A stretch of 64,000 bases of DNA from Tissierella sp032104385. Lineage in GTDB: Bacteria; Bacillota; Clostridia; Tissierellales; Tissierellaceae. The position numbers and the translations under genes are program-made. Location of the stretch: positions 186,001-250,000 of the forward strand of contig NZ_DAMCHJ010000003.1 in the NCBI RefSeq assembly GCF_032104385.1, read 5' to 3'. This document shows positions 60,952-64,000 of the stretch, piece after piece (position 1 is the stretch's first letter; every line of letters begins with the position of its first letter). Under the pieces are notes generated by a model. That model ran no database searches. It was not told the DNA's origin and saw nothing but the letters and a program-made list of their open reading frames with translations.

Positions 60952-63048
60952 TTATTCTTCTGTTTTAGTTTCTTCTGGAAGTAATACCTTTCTAGATAGA
61001 TTAACTCGACCTTGATTGTCTATTTCCATGACTTTAACTAATATTTCATCTCCTAAAGCTAATACATCCTCTACCTTATTGACTCTTTCTCTAGCTATAT
61101 TAGATATATGAAGCAGTCCTTCTTTTCCATTTAAAACATCTACAAAAGCACCAAAGTTAGTTATACGTGTTACCTTACCTAAATAAATATCCCCAACTTC
61201 AACTTCTTTAACTATTTTATTTATCATATCCATAGCCTTTTCTCCATCTTCTTGGGTTATGGAAGAAATAAACACCTTTCCACTATCATCAATGTCAATT
61301 TTTACGCCTGTTTCATCTATTATCTTGTTAATCATTTTTCCACCAGGTCCAATAATATCTCTTATTTTATCTGGATTTACTTGCATTGTATACATCTTAG
61401 GTGCATATGGTGATAAATTTCCTCGTGGAATTGAAATAGTTTCTGCCATTTTATCCAAGATATAAAGTCTTCCTTTTCTTGCTTTTTCCAAGGCTTCTTC
61501 TAGAATTGGTTTATCTATTCCAGCTATTTTTATATCCATTTGTATAGCCGTAATTCCATCTTTAGTACCAGCTACTTTAAAGTCCATATCTCCCAGATGA
61601 TCTTCCATACCTTGTATATCAGAAAGAATAGCTAATTTATTACCTTCTTTTATTAATCCCATTGCTATCCCGGCTACAGGAGATTTTATAGGTACACCTG
61701 CATCAAGTAAAGCTAAAGTACTTCCACAAACACTAGCTTGAGATGAAGAGCCATTTGAACTTAAAACTTCGGATACAAGTCTAATAGTATAAGGGAAATT
61801 ATCTTCTGATGGTATAACTGGTTCAAGAGCTCTTTCTGCCAATGCGCCATGACCTATTTCTCTTCTTCCAGGTCCTCTTAAAGGTCTAGTATCACCTACT
61901 GAATATGGCGGGAAATTATAATGATGCATATATCTTTTAGATTCTTCCTCTCCTAATCCATCAATAACTTGGGCATCACTAATAGCACCCAAAGTAGCAA
62001 TGGTGAGAACTTGAGTTTGACCCCTTGTAAATAATCCTGAACCATGAGTTCTTGGAAGTAAACCTACATCTGTTGTAATAGGACGTATCTCATCAACCTT
62101 CCTATTATCTGGTCTTTTACCATCCTCAATAATTAGTCTTCTTACTTCTTCTTTTAACATATCTTCTATTATCCCATTAATATCTTGTTCTGATTCAGGA
62201 TATTCTTCTAAAAACACTTCTTTAATTTCTTTATTTACGTTATCAATATTATTTAATCTTTCTTGTTTCTCAAAAGTATTAATAGCATCAATTAATTTTT
62301 TTCTACCAAATTCAATAATTTTTTCTCTAATTTCTTCATTTGGCTTAAATAAATTATATTCTTCCTTAGTTTTTCCTATTTCCTCTGCGATATCTTCAAT
62401 AAATTCACATAATTTCACAATTTCACCATGTGCTGTTAAAATACCTTCTAGCATTACCTCTTCTGTAATCTCATTAGCACCTGCTTCCACCATCATTATA
62501 GCATCTTTAGTCCCTGCCACTACTAAATGTATTTCAGATTTATCTCTTTCTTCACTAGTTGGATTTATAACAAATTTTCCATCTATTAAGCCAATTAATA
62601 CTGAACCTGTTGGCCCATTAAATGGTATATCTGATATGGATAATGCTATTGAAGAGCCAATCATTGCAACTATTTCTGGTGAATGATCTTGGTCAACTGA
62701 TAAAACAGTAGCTATGACTTGTACATCATTTCTATATCCATCTGGAAATAATGGTCTAAGAGGCCTATCTATAAGTCTTGAAGTTAAAATTGCTTTTTCA
62801 CTTGGTCTACCTTCTCTTTTAATAAATCCACCTGGTATTTTACCTACTGAATATAATTTCTCTTCATAGTCAACGCTAAGTGGGAAAAAATCTATACCTT
62901 CTCTTGGTTCTTTAGAAGCTGTAGCAGTCGCTAAGACTACTGTATCACCATATTGTACCATACAAGCTCCATTAGCCTGTTCTGCTACCTTACCTATGGT
63001 TACAGTAAGATCTCTACCAGCCAATTTATACTGGAATTTTCTTTCCAT
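60952..63048 (-). CDS. pnp: Polyribonucleotide nucleotidyltransferase (PNPase)
   Basis: A 698-residue phosphorolytic 3'-5' exoribonuclease. Two RNase PH domains (about 1-140 and 320-540) flank an all-helical domain. The catalytic block GSSSQASVCGSTLALLDAGV and KVAGTKDGITAIQMDIK are intact. A KH domain (IIGPGGKMINKIIDETG, about 565) and an S1 domain (GKVTRITNFGAFVDVLNG, about 628) complete it. ATG at 63048 follows TAAGGAGGTATTGC. It stands after rpsO, a nearly universal order. Confidence 0.96.
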   Translation of the reverse strand: MERKFQYKLAGRDLTVTIGKVAEQANGACMVQYGDTVVLATATASKEPREGIDFFPLSVDYEEKLYSVGKIPGGFIKREGRPSEKAILTSRLIDRPLRPLFPDGYRNDVQVIATVLSVDQDHSPEIVAMIGSSIALSISDIPFNGPTGSVLIGLIDGKFVINPTSEERDKSEIHLVVAGTKDAIMMVEAGANEITEEVMLEGILTAHGEIVKLCEFIEDIAEEIGKTKEEYNLFKPNEEIREKIIEFGRKKLIDAINTFEKQERLNNIDNVNKEIKEVFLEEYPESEQDINGIIEDMLKEEVRRLIIEDGKRPDNRKVDEIRPITTDVGLLPRTHGSGLFTRGQTQVLTIATLGAISDAQVIDGLGEEESKRYMHHYNFPPYSVGDTRPLRGPGRREIGHGALAERALEPVIPSEDNFPYTIRLVSEVLSSNGSSSQASVCGSTLALLDAGVPIKSPVAGIAMGLIKEGNKLAILSDIQGMEDHLGDMDFKVAGTKDGITAIQMDIKIAGIDKPILEEALEKARKGRLYILDKMAETISIPRGNLSPYAPKMYTMQVNPDKIRDIIGPGGKMINKIIDETGVKIDIDDSGKVFISSITQEDGEKAMDMINKIVKEVEVGDIYLGKVTRITNFGAFVDVLNGKEGLLHISNIARERVNKVEDVLALGDEILVKVMEIDNQGRVNLSRKVLLPEETKTEE

Positions 63049-63119
63049 GCAATACCTCCTTAAATTTTAATATATTTATTATATCCTTATTTCATAAAAA
63101 ATATCTAGAATAAATCAAT

Positions 63120-63140
63120 AGAGCGGGATAATCCCGCTCT
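63120..63140 (-). terminator. Hairpin between rpsO and pnp
   Basis: AGAGCGGG (63120-63127) pairs with CCCGCTCT (63133-63140), loop 5 bases. It is the most GC-rich stem in the area. The weak T tail on the minus strand suggests attenuation or an RNase-processing hairpin rather than full termination. Confidence 0.7.
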
Positions 63141-63142
63141 TA

Positions 63143-63409
63143 TTAACCTCTGATGCCTAATTTTTCAATTAAAGAACGATATCTTTCAATATCATTATTT
63201 TGTAAATATTTTAAAAGGCCTCTTCTTTGACCTACCATTTTAAGTAATCCTCTTCTAGAATGGTGATCCTTTTTATGAGCTTTTAAATGCTCATTTACAG
63301 AATTAATTCTGTGTGTTAAAATTGCAATTTGTACCTCTGGTGAACCTGTATCACCTTCGTGCAATTTATAATCATTAATTATTTGTTCTTTAACTTCTTT
63401 TGTTAACAT
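63143..63409 (-). CDS. rpsO: 30S ribosomal protein S15
   Basis: An 88-residue primary 16S rRNA-binding protein. The family blocks GDTGSPEVQIAILTHRINSV, HLKAHKKDHHSRRGLLKMV and RRGLLKYLQ are complete. ATG at 63409 follows TTTGGAGGTGTATTT. It has its own leader (63410-63489) that can fold and may mediate autoregulation by S15. Confidence 0.96.
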   Translation of the reverse strand: MLTKEVKEQIINDYKLHEGDTGSPEVQIAILTHRINSVNEHLKAHKKDHHSRRGLLKMVGQRRGLLKYLQNNDIERYRSLIEKLGIRG

Positions 63410-63436
63410 AAATACACCTCCAAATTTTAATATACT

Positions 63437-63483
63437 CCTATAGCTTTGTAAGACGCCGAGGATACGTTAAACATAGCAATAGG
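63437..63483 (-). promoter_or_regulatory. Possible S15 leader structure upstream of rpsO
   Basis: On the minus strand CCTATTGCT (63475-63483) pairs with AGCTATAGG (63437-63445) with one mismatch and encloses a GC-rich stretch (CCTCGGCGTC). A TATAAT -10 lies just upstream (plus-strand ATTATA, 63496-63501). S15 often represses its own translation through such leaders; this one is not matched to a known class. Confidence 0.4.
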
Positions 63484-63529
63484 TAATGTACCAATATTAT
63501 AGTATCATAATAAACAATAAATGTAAATA

Positions 63530-64000
63530 TTATTGTCTTAATTTAATCATTCCAATATCAATTTTCATTTGTTCTATCAAGGCTTCTTTATTTTCAAATT
63601 TAATATCATTTCTAAGAAAATCTAAAAATTCAATTTCCAGTATATTTCCATATACATCCCCATCAAAATCTAGAATATAAGTTTCTATCTTTAGCACATC
63701 TTCATTAAAAGTAGGATTATATCCAATATTTGTAGCCGAAACATATATCTTACCATCTATTATGGTATTGGTCATATATACTCCATTTTTAGGTATTACA
63801 TAATTATCAATAGGTTCTATATTAGCTGTGGGAAATCCTAATTTATTTCCTCTGTTTTTTCCTGGTATAACTTTTCCTATAATAGAATATGGTCTACCTA
63901 GCATTTTTGAAGAAAGAGAAATATTTCCATCTGCTATTAAACTTCTAATATTAGAACTACTTATAATATCTTTATCCCTATAAATTGGGTCTAATACAAT
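63530..64000 (-). CDS. ribF: Bifunctional riboflavin kinase/FAD synthetase, C-terminal part
   Basis: The gene runs off the right edge; its N-terminal FMN adenylyltransferase part is mostly missing. The visible 156 residues start with LDPIYRDKD, then SSSNIRSLI (the STxIR-type motif at the end of the adenylyltransferase domain). The flavokinase domain follows with LGRPYSIIGKV, GNKLGFPTANIEP and the C-terminal ETYILDFDGDVYGNILEIEF. The frame is open to position 64000, so the ATG at 63904 is internal. The order ribF-rpsO-pnp is standard. Confidence 0.93.
   Translation of the reverse strand: MVLDPIYRDKDIISSSNIRSLIADGNISLSSKMLGRPYSIIGKVIPGKNRGNKLGFPTANIEPIDNYVIPKNGVYMTNTIIDGKIYVSATNIGYNPTFNEDVLKIETYILDFDGDVYGNILEIEFLDFLRNDIKFENKEALIEQMKIDIGMIKLRQ

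Noticed and set aside
1..64000. tRNA, rRNA, prophage, toxin-antitoxin or restriction systems
   Set aside because: I looked for cloverleaf-like sequences, phage structural genes and typical small gene pairs and saw none that I could support.

Overview
The window is low-GC Firmicutes chromosome. The gene set and order (spoIIM-xerD-punA-pdp, scpAB, ispH-rpsA fusion, mutS-mutL-miaA-hfq, ribF-rpsO-pnp-dut-spoIIIE-recA-rny), the sporulation genes (SpoIIM, SpoVS, YtfJ/GerW, TepA, SpoIIIE, YlmC) and a ferredoxin-linked 2-oxoacid oxidoreductase point to an anaerobic, endospore-forming clostridium. A Tissierellia-like amino-acid fermenter would fit but is not proven. Start codons are often TTG. One 10-N run marks a scaffold join. 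No rRNA, tRNA, IS element, prophage or CRISPR array was seen.

Bases 1-41032 are read almost entirely left to right. (1) 1-6786: glycosyltransferase, polyprenyl-P transferase, DUF3866, Nudix, SpoIIM, XerD and nucleoside phosphorylases. (2) 6883-14020: two D,D-carboxypeptidases around an M50 protease, ScpA/B and YtfI/YtfJ, then RluB, a GNAT protein and MnmM/YtqB. (3) 14022-19178: a carboxyltransferase subunit, the four-gene 2-oxoacid:ferredoxin oxidoreductase and an RpiR regulator. (4) 19316-24924: phosphatase, flavoprotein, AroH, Cmk, PlsC and the IspH-S1 fusion. (5) 25015-29847: CheR, three tandem M42 peptidases and a MerR/coiled-coil protein. (6) 29909-31225: an aminotransferase on the opposite strand. 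(7) 31493-39893: MiaB, MutS (frameshifted), MutL, MiaA, Hfq and a YnbB-type PLP enzyme. (8) 39925-41032: the divergent SOS pair lexA/yneA, with three LexA boxes.

From 41065 to the right edge every gene is on the minus strand: a second Xer-type recombinase, a hairpin-rich 0.6-kb gap, an AspB-PadR-PHP operon, SpoVS, RNase Y, a four-gene Mre11/split-Rad50 operon directly after recA, then cinA, pgsA, rimO, spoIIIE, tepA, ylmC, dut, M16 peptidase, polysaccharide deacetylase, pnp, rpsO and ribF.

The polarity switch near 41 kb coincides with a dif-like Xer site at 42546-42572, so the window probably contains the replication terminus, with SpoIIIE/FtsK, XerD and a second Xer protein nearby. The most unusual gene system is the Rad50 homologue split into a Walker-A/zinc-hook protein, an 82-residue coiled coil and a signature/Walker-B protein, co-directional with an Mre11-type nuclease. 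Other points of note are probable ATT starts (rny, possibly ytfI), a recA ribosome-binding site separated from its ATG by a small hairpin, a 28-base exact repeat in two intergenic regions, and twin operator-like dyads before the MerR gene.
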